In this document: positions 16,856 to 25,044 of the stretch, piece by piece
Position numbering within the stretch: the first letter of the stretch is position 1
How the letters are laid out: each line of letters opens with the position of its first letter
Source of the DNA: Pseudoalteromonas sp. TB64
GTDB lineage: Bacteria > Pseudomonadota > Gammaproteobacteria > Enterobacterales > Alteromonadaceae
DNA: 55,889 nucleotides
Direction: 5' to 3'
Assembly: GCF_000498095.1 (NCBI RefSeq)
Contig: NZ_AUTQ01000189.1
Coordinates: forward strand, 2,001 to 57,889
Notes under the pieces: model-generated
The model's input: the letters and a program-made list of their open reading frames with translations, nothing else
Told to the model about the DNA's origin: nothing
Databases searched by the model: none
Program-made: the position numbers and the translations under genes

Positions 16856-17908
16856 TTACCCCTTAACGCTTACTTTACTTCCAGTGCGGATTTTTATCAG
16901 CCCTTCAGTAACAACTTGCTCACCACTTGCTAGACCTTCATCAATAGCAACCCAGCCATTATTTCGACCTGAAACATGCACTTCAATTCTGTTAGCAATA
17001 CCGTCTTTAATTTGAAATACATAATGTTTATCTTGTAAAGGGATAACTGCTTTTTCTGGCACCATCAATGCTTGATTACTGCTTAGTTCTAGCGCTGTGT
17101 TTAACAGCATACCTGGGCGTAACAAACCTGATTTATTAGCAAAGCTTGCAGTTACTTCTACGCTGCGTGTTACAGAATCAATACGTGAGCTAATATGAGT
17201 TACTTTACCGGTAAAGGTTTGACCAGGGTAAGCATCATTTTGGGTTAATACTTTCATACCTATAATAAGTTGCGCTAAGTATTTTTCAGGAACTTTAAAA
17301 TCAACTTTAATAATGCTAACGTCATCAAGAGTTGTAATAACCGTTGTGTTATCAAGGTAAGCACCAATTGATATTTCACGTTTACCTAGAAGGCCTGAAA
17401 AAGGAGCGGTGATTAGCATTTCATCTAATTTTGTTTTAGCGTTTTCTAGTTGAGCTTCTGTTGCATCAACGCGAGAGAGCTGCTCCTCTAATAACGATTT
17501 AGCTGTTGATTGCGAACGCGAAAGCTCTGTTAAGCGATTAAGTTGACGTTTTTCTTCTTGTAAGTTAATACTAAGTTCTTTAACGGTTAGTTGTTCTTGC
17601 TTATTTTGTAATTGAACTAACTTTTGACCTTTACTGACTAAGTCGCCATCTTTAAAATAAATATCTGTGACATAATCGTTTTGCGCACTATTAATGTAAA
17701 TCGCTTGGTTAGCGCGCGCGCTACCAATTGCTTCAATCATTACTGCGTTTTCTTGTGAGCTTACTGTATGCGCAGATACCTGCGTAGATTTTTGAGATGG
17801 ATCTGCTTGCTTACCATGGCTTGATGGTAAATATAAATAAACACTAAATATTAAAAGTAACGCAATAATAAATGGAAAAAGCGCTTTTCCTGATTGTCTT
17901 GAGTACAT
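16856..17908 (-). CDS. RND efflux periplasmic adaptor (membrane fusion protein)
   Basis: The 350-residue protein has an N-terminal membrane anchor (residues 8-30) and a lipoyl-like half (YINSAQNDYVTDIYFKDGD). A coiled-coil hairpin with LEEQLSRVDATEAQLENAK follows, then the beta-barrel and membrane-proximal domains (LRPGMLLNTALEL). It links the RND pump to an outer-membrane channel. I prefer the ATG at 17908, with AGGTG about 10 bases upstream; a GTG at 17917 adds three residues. No lipobox cysteine is visible, so it is anchored by the helix. It is first in the operon with the pump. Confidence 0.9.
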   Translation of the reverse strand: MYSRQSGKALFPFIIALLLIFSVYLYLPSSHGKQADPSQKSTQVSAHTVSSQENAVMIEAIGSARANQAIYINSAQNDYVTDIYFKDGDLVSKGQKLVQLQNKQEQLTVKELSINLQEEKRQLNRLTELSRSQSTAKSLLEEQLSRVDATEAQLENAKTKLDEMLITAPFSGLLGKREISIGAYLDNTTVITTLDDVSIIKVDFKVPEKYLAQLIIGMKVLTQNDAYPGQTFTGKVTHISSRIDSVTRSVEVTASFANKSGLLRPGMLLNTALELSSNQALMVPEKAVIPLQDKHYVFQIKDGIANRIEVHVSGRNNGWVAIDEGLASGEQVVTEGLIKIRTGSKVSVKG

Positions 17909-18056
17909 CGTTTTCACACCTGAAAATTAATTGTAAGTATTGTACGAAATAAGACCGGAAAAAGGCTGTTATGTGTCTCGTTAATTTGTGCGTTAAGCGT
18001 AAAAGTAATTAATATTTATGGGGTGTACCTTTTTTTATATATCAATAGGTTAATAT

Positions 18057-18161
18057 ATGAACTTTAAAACATCCTGTAAGGTTTGTTTAACAACTCGAAA
18101 AGTAGTGCTGTGGGCTATAATTATGTTTGTATTTTATATGGTGTTTTACCAGCATGGATAA
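18057..18161 (+). CDS. 34-residue membrane peptide with paired cysteines
   Basis: A short frame opens with ATG at 18057 and ends at TAA 18159-18161. The peptide starts MNFKTSCKVCLTTRK: a CxxC motif in a basic stretch. It continues with a single hydrophobic helix (VVLWAIIMFVFYMVFY). AGG lies 7 bases upstream of the ATG. Its last codons overlap the ATG of the DUF2982 gene in ATGGATAA, an 8-base coupling overlap of the sort seen between real genes. The downstream gene lacks its own ribosome site, so translation of the short frame would help to start it. The family is unknown to me. Confidence 0.55.
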   Translation: MNFKTSCKVCLTTRKVVLWAIIMFVFYMVFYQHG

Positions 18162-18861
18162 TCAAGATAAACAAAATGTTAAATACAGAGCGCAAGGTGC
18201 TCGTAATGGAATGGAAGTATTAATAACGGGGGCTATTGGATTAATTTTTATAATGGGATTTAACTTATTACGCCCTGGCGAAATTAGTATCATCGAAATA
18301 TTTTTAGTCAGTGTTTGTATTGTGGCTGTTTTTGTTGGTTTTTTAAAAACTCAAGAACCATTTTATAGTTTAATGCTTAGCGAATCTTCGCTGGTTTATA
18401 AGCATAAATACGGCTATTGGAGCTTGGCTCATCATAATTTTCATCACAGCGGTATCCCTAAAGTTGAGGATGGATTTGAGTATTTAGAATTAAATGCTGT
18501 AGGCGTGAAAGTAAATGATATTGATGAGTTTTTAGCAAATATTGCCCCTCGTATAGCAGGTAAATTACTCATAGAGCAACGACATTTATTTATGCAAGTT
18601 GTTCAAAAACATTGCAAAAATGGCAATTGCCCATCAGAATGGTTAATAGAAGATACGCAACATACATCTCAAAATGGGATTAGCTATAACGGACTTATTG
18701 CTATGTTTGCAAATAGAACAAAGCATCTTCAACAATTAACAGGTTACGATTTGTTATTACCTGCCAGTGTTTTAGATACAGATATTTGGGGGTTTAGCGC
18801 TAACTTAAATAAATGGAAGCGCGAACCCTCTCAGTTTATAGCATCGGAGCTAGGTGATTAA
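18154..18861 (+). CDS. DUF2982 family membrane protein
   Basis: This start gives 235 residues. Two membrane helices (about 22-40 and 48-65) are followed by a cytoplasmic part. The region KHKYGYWSLAHHNF is a strand pattern like that of pleckstrin-like bacterial domains. The later GLIAMFANRTKHLQQLTGYDLLLPASVLD matches the conserved end of DUF2982 proteins of Vibrio and Shewanella as I remember them. The function of the family is unknown. An upstream in-frame TTG at 18127 is less likely because the ATG is coupled to the short peptide gene ahead. Confidence 0.8.
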   Translation: MDNQDKQNVKYRAQGARNGMEVLITGAIGLIFIMGFNLLRPGEISIIEIFLVSVCIVAVFVGFLKTQEPFYSLMLSESSLVYKHKYGYWSLAHHNFHHSGIPKVEDGFEYLELNAVGVKVNDIDEFLANIAPRIAGKLLIEQRHLFMQVVQKHCKNGNCPSEWLIEDTQHTSQNGISYNGLIAMFANRTKHLQQLTGYDLLLPASVLDTDIWGFSANLNKWKREPSQFIASELGD

Positions 18862-18883
18862 GCTACGGTAAGTAGGAACAGTA

Positions 18884-19216
18884 ATGAGCCAAGAAAGATC
18901 CTTCATTAAAAGTGGTAGAAACACCATAATACATAAAGATAAAAAACTTGATTTAGTGATTGTAAATTCTGAGATTCATCCTCGAATTAAAGTAACACAA
19001 CATGGTTTAGAGCCATTTAAAGAAGAACTACCAAAAAATAGACGCGACGCAAAAGAGCGCTACCTCGAAATGGTTTATATTAGTAGTGCCGATATTTTTG
19101 GTGAAGAAAAACAATTATTATTTATTCAGGCATTAGATGGGCGCGAATATAAAATAGATTACAGTAAAGTAGGAACAAAGCTGTTTGTGCGTATTCATCA
19201 AGATGCTTATATGTAA
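18884..19216 (+). CDS. Conserved small protein of unknown function
   Basis: A soluble 110-residue protein with no signal peptide or membrane helix. The second half is rich in acidic and basic residues and aromatic strand patterns (ALDGREYKIDYSKVGTKLFVRIHQDAY), suggesting a small beta fold. It begins 22 bases after the DUF2982 gene in the same direction, so it is probably in the same unit. I do not recognise the family. Confidence 0.7.
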   Translation: MSQERSFIKSGRNTIIHKDKKLDLVIVNSEIHPRIKVTQHGLEPFKEELPKNRRDAKERYLEMVYISSADIFGEEKQLLFIQALDGREYKIDYSKVGTKLFVRIHQDAYM

Positions 19217-19284
19217 TGTTTGATGGCATCTTTATTGCTTGTAATTACATTATAGTAATTATTTGACATAAAAAGGTGCTGCGT

Positions 19285-20943
19285 ATGAAAGCGTTTGCTT
19301 TAATCCCTCTCATTTCTTGCGGTTTACTTAGTGCGTGTGGAGGCAGTGGTGATAGTAGTGATAGTAGTGATAGTACAGCTGTAGAAACATCTGTTAACGC
19401 TGGAATTGATTTACAAATTATCGAAAAAACCGAATTCACCATTACTGCACAGGGCTCTCCCGCTAATGGCACATTTACTTGGCAGCAAGTTAGTGGTCCT
19501 AGTTTAGAGGGGTTTCCGCTTGACGGAGCAGAACAAACAAGTACGGCTCCTGATATAAAAGCCGATAGCAATATTATTTTAAGGGTGAGCTATCAAAGCT
19601 CAGGAAGTAACGTTGTTACAGACGATATTTCTATTTCTGTAAGTTCTAATAATCAACTGCCTCTTGCGGTTATAACGCAAACACTGCCCGAAACACTTCC
19701 TTCAGTATATAAAGATACCGTAACCCTCAGTGGTGTTGAGTCAAATGATCCGGATGAAAATGGTCAAATTGATAGCTATTTTTGGCAATTATTATCTGGT
19801 CCTGATTTAGATATTACGAGTTTTAATGAGTCAACACTTAGCTTTTCTCATCCTTTATTGGAAAGTAATGTGAATTTATCTTGGCAGTTAACGGTAACCG
19901 ATGATGAAGGCGGTGAAGCAAGTACCCAATACTCAATGACACTTAATAAAACAAATGAGTTAGTGGATGCAAATGCGGGTGAAGATCAGGATATTGAAGA
20001 GTTTGAACAAGTAACGTTAGATGCCACCAGTAGTGAAACCGTTACAGATACATATCAATGCCGCTGGCAACAACTTACCGGTAATGCCGAAACATTAAGT
20101 AACAGCAATCAATGTACAACTACATTTACTGCCTCTGATGTTGATACTGACACCATATTGAGTTTTGAAGTGACAGTAACTGATTCAAAAGGGCGCACCG
20201 ATACAGACTCTTTATTTATAGATGTATCGCCAAAAGCGCTGGGGCTTATAAATGATAGTGGTGTTGGCGAATGTTATAATAATACACAGCGTATTAACTG
20301 TGCCAGTGATGACTTTCCTGCTCAAGATGCAGAGCTTGGTCGTGATAGTTTTGCTAATCGATTAGATAAAGTTGGCAAAGGTAATTTAGCATTTGATTAC
20401 ACAAAGCTAAATGAATTTGCTGATGAGGTTTCAGATGACAGCAACTCCTTTAGTTGTGTGCGTGATAATGTGACCGGGTTGGTTTGGGAAGTGAAAAGTG
20501 TGAATTCTGGGACTTTACCAAATACGTCAGTGCGTGATGGTCAAAACCATTATTTTTGGGATTTAGGCGACACTGAATTTACAGATACAAGTACTGCTAA
20601 TACTACTTGTCCAAATGGCACTAGTTGCGGAATACAAACGTATGTAAATGAAGTTAACGCGCTTGATTTTTGTGGTGGAACAAATTGGCGAGTCCCTACC
20701 TATACAGAGCTATTAAGCTTAATTGATTACGGTAAGCAAGCTCAAAGTGTATTAATAGATGCTGATTTTTTCCCCAATTTACCAGATGAAAGTGCACTTA
20801 ACCACTTACGTTATTGGACCTCACAAACGGCGGCCGATGGTACAAGCTTATCGCAAGCGTACATTATTGATATGAGTGATGGCAACGACCTTGCTTATCC
20901 AAAAAATAATACGGCGTATGTTCGTTTAGTTAGAAGTCGTTAG
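19285..20943 (+). CDS. Lcl/DUF1566 domain lipoprotein with PKD-like repeats
   Basis: The ATG at 19285 (552 residues) gives a lipoprotein signal peptide with lipobox LLSAC. A flexible Ser/Asp tract (GGSGDSSDSSDSS) follows. Then come three Ig/PKD-like beta repeats, each with W-x-x-x-S/T-G-P/N and VTDxxG features (about 30-125, 130-225, 230-320). The end is a DUF1566 (Lcl C-terminal) domain: GLVWEVK, TCPNG, NWRVPTYTELLSLIDYG, YWTSQTA and AYVRLVRS. Several cysteines suggest disulfides. It is surface or periplasmic. Lcl domains are related to C-type lectin-like folds in adhesin-type proteins; binding is not shown here. Confidence 0.85.
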   Translation: MKAFALIPLISCGLLSACGGSGDSSDSSDSTAVETSVNAGIDLQIIEKTEFTITAQGSPANGTFTWQQVSGPSLEGFPLDGAEQTSTAPDIKADSNIILRVSYQSSGSNVVTDDISISVSSNNQLPLAVITQTLPETLPSVYKDTVTLSGVESNDPDENGQIDSYFWQLLSGPDLDITSFNESTLSFSHPLLESNVNLSWQLTVTDDEGGEASTQYSMTLNKTNELVDANAGEDQDIEEFEQVTLDATSSETVTDTYQCRWQQLTGNAETLSNSNQCTTTFTASDVDTDTILSFEVTVTDSKGRTDTDSLFIDVSPKALGLINDSGVGECYNNTQRINCASDDFPAQDAELGRDSFANRLDKVGKGNLAFDYTKLNEFADEVSDDSNSFSCVRDNVTGLVWEVKSVNSGTLPNTSVRDGQNHYFWDLGDTEFTDTSTANTTCPNGTSCGIQTYVNEVNALDFCGGTNWRVPTYTELLSLIDYGKQAQSVLIDADFFPNLPDESALNHLRYWTSQTAADGTSLSQAYIIDMSDGNDLAYPKNNTAYVRLVRSR

Positions 20944-20952
20944 GAGAAAGCT

Positions 20953-21471
20953 ATGAAATTAAAATTACTATTAACAATAGCAGCGATGGGTTTTAGTTTT
21001 AATGTTGCTGCTGAGCAAACGTGCTATGCCGGCGCTGATACAACAACACCGACAGATCAGTTTACTATAAATACTGATGGCACAGTATCTGATAGCGAAA
21101 CAGGTTTAATGTGGCAGCGTTGCAGCTACGGCCAAGTTTATAATAGTGAAACAAGTGCGTGCGATGGCTCAACGCCCTCGTTAACATGGCAAGAAGCGCT
21201 TCGCGGCGCGCTAAATGATACCACTGCAGATTATGATGATTGGCAAGTACCTAATATCAAAGAGCTCGCCAGTATTTTAGAGCACAGCTGCACAGAACCA
21301 AGTATTAATGAAAATGTGTTTTTTGGTACTAAGCTGCAAAATTATTGGTCTAATACTTCAGGTGTCAGCAATATGAGTTCTGCTTGGGTGTATCAGTTTG
21401 ATAGTGGACTAAATAGCCTGCATGCAAAAACAAGCAGTGTGTATTTACGATTAATGCGTTACGAAAAGTAA
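20953..21471 (+). CDS. Exported Lcl/DUF1566 domain protein
   Basis: A 172-residue secreted protein: signal peptide (MKLKLLLTIAAMGFSFNVAA), then a single DUF1566 domain with the pattern SDSETGLMWQRCSYGQ, WQEALR, DWQVPNIKELASILE, YWSNTS and VYLRLMRYEK. It lies 9 bases after the lipoprotein gene that ends in the same domain, so the two are probably co-expressed. The pair may form or decorate one surface structure; that is inference. AGGAG lies 6 bases before the ATG. Confidence 0.88.
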   Translation: MKLKLLLTIAAMGFSFNVAAEQTCYAGADTTTPTDQFTINTDGTVSDSETGLMWQRCSYGQVYNSETSACDGSTPSLTWQEALRGALNDTTADYDDWQVPNIKELASILEHSCTEPSINENVFFGTKLQNYWSNTSGVSNMSSAWVYQFDSGLNSLHAKTSSVYLRLMRYEK

Positions 21472-21552
21472 ATGTTTATTACTCATGCGCAGCACAATAT
21501 TGTGTTGCGTATTTTGTCTTTTACATAAATTTACGTTATTTCAATAATAAAG

Positions 21553-21586
21553 CACTCACAGTGTTGTCACTGAGCGTGTTTTTTTG
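21553..21586 (+). terminator. Imperfect hairpin terminator after the DUF1566 pair
   Basis: CAGTG, loop TTGT, CACTG with outer pairing interrupted by mismatches (CACTCA against AGCGTG), then seven Ts. It separates the DUF1566 pair from the ExeA-like gene. Confidence 0.6.
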
Positions 21587-21625
21587 CCATTATAGGCCGT
21601 GATTTAATTACGAAGGAACATCACG

Positions 21626-22543
21626 GTGTATTTAAGCTATTTTGGTCTGAATGAAAAACCTTTTTCCATCTCACCTAACCCTCATTATTTATTTTTAAGT
21701 GAACGACACAAAGAAGCCTTAGCACACCTTACCTACGGATTAGGAGAGGACGGTGGTTTTGTATTATTAACAGGTGAAGTAGGAACCGGTAAAACCACTA
21801 TTACCCGAAGTATGCTTGAACAGTTACCTGAAAACACGCAAGTGGCAATGATCCATAACCCAGCGCTTTCAGAATTAGAATTGTTAGCAAGTATTTGTGA
21901 CGAGTTAAATATTAACTACGATACACAAAATGCAACGCTTAAAAGCCTTACTGATATTATAAAAAAGCACCTCGAGACAAATAATAAAGCGGGTGGGCAC
22001 ACCATACTTATTATTGATGAAGCGCAGCTGCTAGCGCCTGACGTATTAGAACAGTTACGCTTATTAACTAATATAGAAACTGACCATAAAAAATTATTAC
22101 AAATTGTTTTAGTGGGGCAACCTGAGCTACAAGAATTACTAAAACGGAATGAACTGAGACAACTCGCTCAAAGAATAACGGCGCGTTATCATCTACTGCC
22201 CCTTACACAAGGGCAAACCATTGCATACATTAAACATCGGTTGCATATTGCAGGATGTGATAAAGGAATATTTTCGTTGGATGCTATGCAAGCGGTTCAC
22301 CAGTTAACTGGTGGTGTTCCTCGGCTTATGAATTTAGTTTGTGAGCGAGCTTTAGTTGGCACATTTGCTAAGCAACAATTAATTGTTGATGTTGATATTA
22401 TTAAAAAATCAGCTCAAGAATCTCTTCCAATGGATTTTATCGCTTCAACTAATACGCCACAAAAAACAGTGCCGCTTTTATCATATAGCTTTAGCTTTGT
22501 TGCTTTTTTTGCAGCAGGTGTTGGGCTTTCATTTATATTATAG
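21626..22543 (+). CDS. ExeA/GspA-like AAA ATPase (short form)
   Basis: The gene starts with GTG, with GAAGGA about 9 bases upstream. The 305 residues open with YFGLNEKPFSISPNP, typical of ExeA, MshM and similar proteins. The Walker A is GEVGTGKTT at about 50 and Walker B is ILIIDEAQLL at about 125, with the sensor region GGVPRLMNLVCERAL later. The C-terminus is a single membrane helix (SFSFVAFFAAGVGLSFIL). Aeromonas ExeA is about 550 residues and has a periplasmic peptidoglycan-binding domain; this protein stops at the helix, so that domain is missing. With the downstream GspB gene it likely helps insert a secretion or pilus assembly structure. Confidence 0.85.
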   Translation: MYLSYFGLNEKPFSISPNPHYLFLSERHKEALAHLTYGLGEDGGFVLLTGEVGTGKTTITRSMLEQLPENTQVAMIHNPALSELELLASICDELNINYDTQNATLKSLTDIIKKHLETNNKAGGHTILIIDEAQLLAPDVLEQLRLLTNIETDHKKLLQIVLVGQPELQELLKRNELRQLAQRITARYHLLPLTQGQTIAYIKHRLHIAGCDKGIFSLDAMQAVHQLTGGVPRLMNLVCERALVGTFAKQQLIVDVDIIKKSAQESLPMDFIASTNTPQKTVPLLSYSFSFVAFFAAGVGLSFIL

Positions 22544-22554
22544 TTGGGTTAGTT

Positions 22555-23673
22555 ATGTCTTATTTATTAGATGCTTTAAAGCAATCGCAACAAACAGATA
22601 TGAGCGCTGAGCAATATGATTTGCAATCGGAACAGTTAAAACAACAGCAGGCTTTAACACGTTACCGTAGACTAGCTTTAGTTTTTGGCACAAGTTTAGC
22701 TGCATTTATTGTTGTAGCGGGTGGTTTTGCTACAGGTAAGTGGCTACAAAGTGAAAGCGTTGAAAATATAACAACGACTACAAAAATACAGGCAGCGCCT
22801 GTTAAAGTAGCATCTGAAAAAGAATCTAAAGCTTTAGATGAATCAGATAGTAATGCTCAGTCGCCTTTACAAGGCGTTGCTCAAAAGACGGTTCAGCAGC
22901 AAGCACCTCAGCAAGTAGTAAATAGTCAAACTTTGCAAGGGCAGTTAGTTTTTGTACAAACACCAAATGGTGTTCAGCAAATGTTATTAACACCGCAAGG
23001 GCAATATATGCCAATGGCGCCTAACCAAGGCAATGTTACACCAACGAGAAATCAACAAGTTTATAACTCTCAAGCTTATGGTTCGTCAGTTCAGGCTAAT
23101 CAGCAAGGTTATAGCCAAGCTAACCCTAATCAGCAAAGTTATCAGCAGCAAACTCAAAGTGTACCTGAGCTTCAATATAATCAACCTCAATATAATCAAC
23201 CTCAGAATAATCAATCGCAAAATAATCAACAGCAGAATATAGAATCTGCGCAGCTTGATATGAGCAAATATAAAGTATTGGGTCGTCAGTTAAGTAATAA
23301 ACAAAATACGGTAAATGATCCAGAACTTGATGCAGTGTCTAACAAGCTTAAAGATGCATTTGCCCAAGCGGTTCAAGAAACTCAAGAATCAAATGATTAT
23401 GAAGTAACACAAGGGACGTACCATTCATCAAGAGTTAGACCTGTAGAATTATTACCTGATGGACTAAAAATTATGTTGCCGCCTATAAAGTATCAAGCAC
23501 ATATTTACTCATCGAGTAACGATAAGCGCTGGATAAAACTTAATGGACGAGAGCTTCATGAAGGCGAAAGCATTGGAGCGCTTACAGTACAAGAAATTAC
23601 ACCAGAGCAAAGTGTGCTGGATTTTGATGGGTATGAATTTAGTTTAAAAGCCTTACAAGACTGGCCTGAATAA
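22555..23673 (+). CDS. General secretion pathway protein B (GspB/ExeB-like)
   Basis: A 372-residue protein: N-terminal MSYLLDALKQSQQ is the typical start of GspB. One membrane helix (about 40-60) is followed by a long Gln/Asn-rich low-complexity linker with repeats of YNQPQ and NNQQ (about 170-225). The C-terminal GspB domain has YQAHIYSSSNDKRWIKLNGRELHEGES and ends in LKALQDWPE. ExeA and ExeB form a complex that places the type II secretin in the outer membrane. It lies 11 bases after the ATPase gene. No other gsp genes are in the window. Confidence 0.88.
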   Translation: MSYLLDALKQSQQTDMSAEQYDLQSEQLKQQQALTRYRRLALVFGTSLAAFIVVAGGFATGKWLQSESVENITTTTKIQAAPVKVASEKESKALDESDSNAQSPLQGVAQKTVQQQAPQQVVNSQTLQGQLVFVQTPNGVQQMLLTPQGQYMPMAPNQGNVTPTRNQQVYNSQAYGSSVQANQQGYSQANPNQQSYQQQTQSVPELQYNQPQYNQPQNNQSQNNQQQNIESAQLDMSKYKVLGRQLSNKQNTVNDPELDAVSNKLKDAFAQAVQETQESNDYEVTQGTYHSSRVRPVELLPDGLKIMLPPIKYQAHIYSSSNDKRWIKLNGRELHEGESIGALTVQEITPEQSVLDFDGYEFSLKALQDWPE

Positions 23674-23682
23674 AACTGTTGG

Positions 23683-23724
23683 AGCTACTTCAATATGCAG
23701 TTAACTGCGTTCAATGAAGTAGCT
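23683..23724. terminator. Long hairpin between convergent gspB and HD-GYP genes
   Basis: AGCTACTTCA and TGAAGTAGCT form a 10-bp outer stem, and GCAGTTAACTGC lies inside it as a second palindrome. There is no strong T run on either side, so it may be a weak bidirectional terminator or another structured element. Confidence 0.5.
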
Positions 23725-23732
23725 TAATACAC

Positions 23733-24926
23733 TTAAGGTAAAATAGAATTTTTGTAAAAACGCTCTAAATCAATATTATATTCTTTGGGTTTAACCGCAG
23801 CCTCAAGCGAATCTGAAGTTTTTTTGCTTGATAAATCAATGTCCTGAATTTGCGTGTAACGGCTATGTTTAGCGCTATAGAATGTTTTAACCACCGGTTT
23901 TAATGGTGCTGTTGGGTTGCTTTCTGTTACTAACCCTACTTTTTGGCTGGAGAGTTTAACTAATGTACCCACTGGGTGAATACCAATACATTGAATAAAC
24001 TTAGTTAGTAATACAGGGTCAAAGCTGTCTGGGCATCCATCTTTCAATATTTTAAATGCCTTGATTGGCTCCATACCGGCTTTGTAAACACGCTCTGCTG
24101 TAAGTGCATCATAAACATCTACAATAGAAGCCATGCGTACATACTGGCTTATTTCATCGCCTTTTTTACCAAATGGATAGCCTTTACCATCCAATCGTTC
24201 ATGGTGCATACCCGCTATATCAACAGCAACACCAGTTAATCCTGACTCTTCTAAAATCTCTTTACTATAAAGTGCATGATTTTTCATTATCGTAAATTCA
24301 TCATCGGTAAAGCGACCTGGTTTATTTAGAATTTCATCAGGGATTTTTATTTTACCAATGTCATGTAATAGAGCACCCGTTGTTAGCTGCTCTATAATTT
24401 CTTTTTCTATTCCTAAATGCTTTGCAAAAATACTCATTAAGATAGATACATTAATAGAATGTTCGAGCAGATAGGCATCTTTTTGACGCATTTGTGTGAG
24501 GCACGCTAGTGCATCTTGGTTTCTAAAAACGGAGTCCATAAAGCCACTAGCAAGTTCTCTAAATGGTGCAATATCTATATCTCGACCCGCTTTTATATCT
24601 TTAAATGCTTTTATTTGCAGTGTTTTTGCTTCGTCGTAAAGTTTTTTGGCTTTTCCCATTTCTTGCTCGGCACTATGCGCTTTTTGCCAAGGATCTCGTT
24701 TGATTTTTACTGAAGGTGTCTTAACTGGTTCTTTTTCAGGAACTGAGTCAATGAGTGTTTTGTCAGGGTCAATTTCTACTTCTAAAATGCCTGCTTTTAT
24801 CAGTTTATCTATACTTGTTTGGGTTTTAACCCAGCCTTGGCTTTTTACTTTTATTTTGCCCGTTTGCTTAGTAACGTTTTGGACAAACATGCCAGGAAGT
24901 AATTGTGAGATAGGGAGTATTTTCAA
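23733..24926 (-). CDS. HD-GYP domain cyclic di-GMP phosphodiesterase with DUF3391
   Basis: The 397-residue protein starts with a DUF3391 domain (ISQLLPGMFVQNVTK, residues 1-60). A helical linker leads to an HD-GYP domain at about 150-330. Its motifs are intact: LLHDIGKIKIP (the HD pair at about 188-189), MKNHALYSKEIL, and MHHERLDGKGYP, the GYP motif. These bind two metals and hydrolyse c-di-GMP. The protein appears cytoplasmic. It stands alone and converges on gspB. It is the counterpart of the GGDEF gene at 37.6 kb, though at a separate locus. Confidence 0.92.
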   Translation of the reverse strand: MKILPISQLLPGMFVQNVTKQTGKIKVKSQGWVKTQTSIDKLIKAGILEVEIDPDKTLIDSVPEKEPVKTPSVKIKRDPWQKAHSAEQEMGKAKKLYDEAKTLQIKAFKDIKAGRDIDIAPFRELASGFMDSVFRNQDALACLTQMRQKDAYLLEHSINVSILMSIFAKHLGIEKEIIEQLTTGALLHDIGKIKIPDEILNKPGRFTDDEFTIMKNHALYSKEILEESGLTGVAVDIAGMHHERLDGKGYPFGKKGDEISQYVRMASIVDVYDALTAERVYKAGMEPIKAFKILKDGCPDSFDPVLLTKFIQCIGIHPVGTLVKLSSQKVGLVTESNPTAPLKPVVKTFYSAKHSRYTQIQDIDLSSKKTSDSLEAAVKPKEYNIDLERFYKNSILP

Positions 24927-24985
24927 TTTTATTACTTATATGACTAATCTATATACAAAGTAACAAAGTTATACGGTGTTACCAA

Positions 24986-25016
24986 ATAAAAAAGGCACTT
25001 TGCAGTGCCTTATTTT
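24986..25016 (-). terminator. Rho-independent terminator after putA
   Basis: Read on the minus strand: AAGGCACT, loop GCAA, AGTGCCTTTTTT. It lies just downstream of the putA stop. Confidence 0.88.
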
Positions 25017-25044
25017 ATTTTTAACTAAAAAAGTATTAGATTAA

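Noticed and set aside
22826-23242. Frames inside the low-complexity part of gspB
   Set aside because: The Gln/Asn-rich repeats give long shadow frames in other phases; none has a ribosome site.
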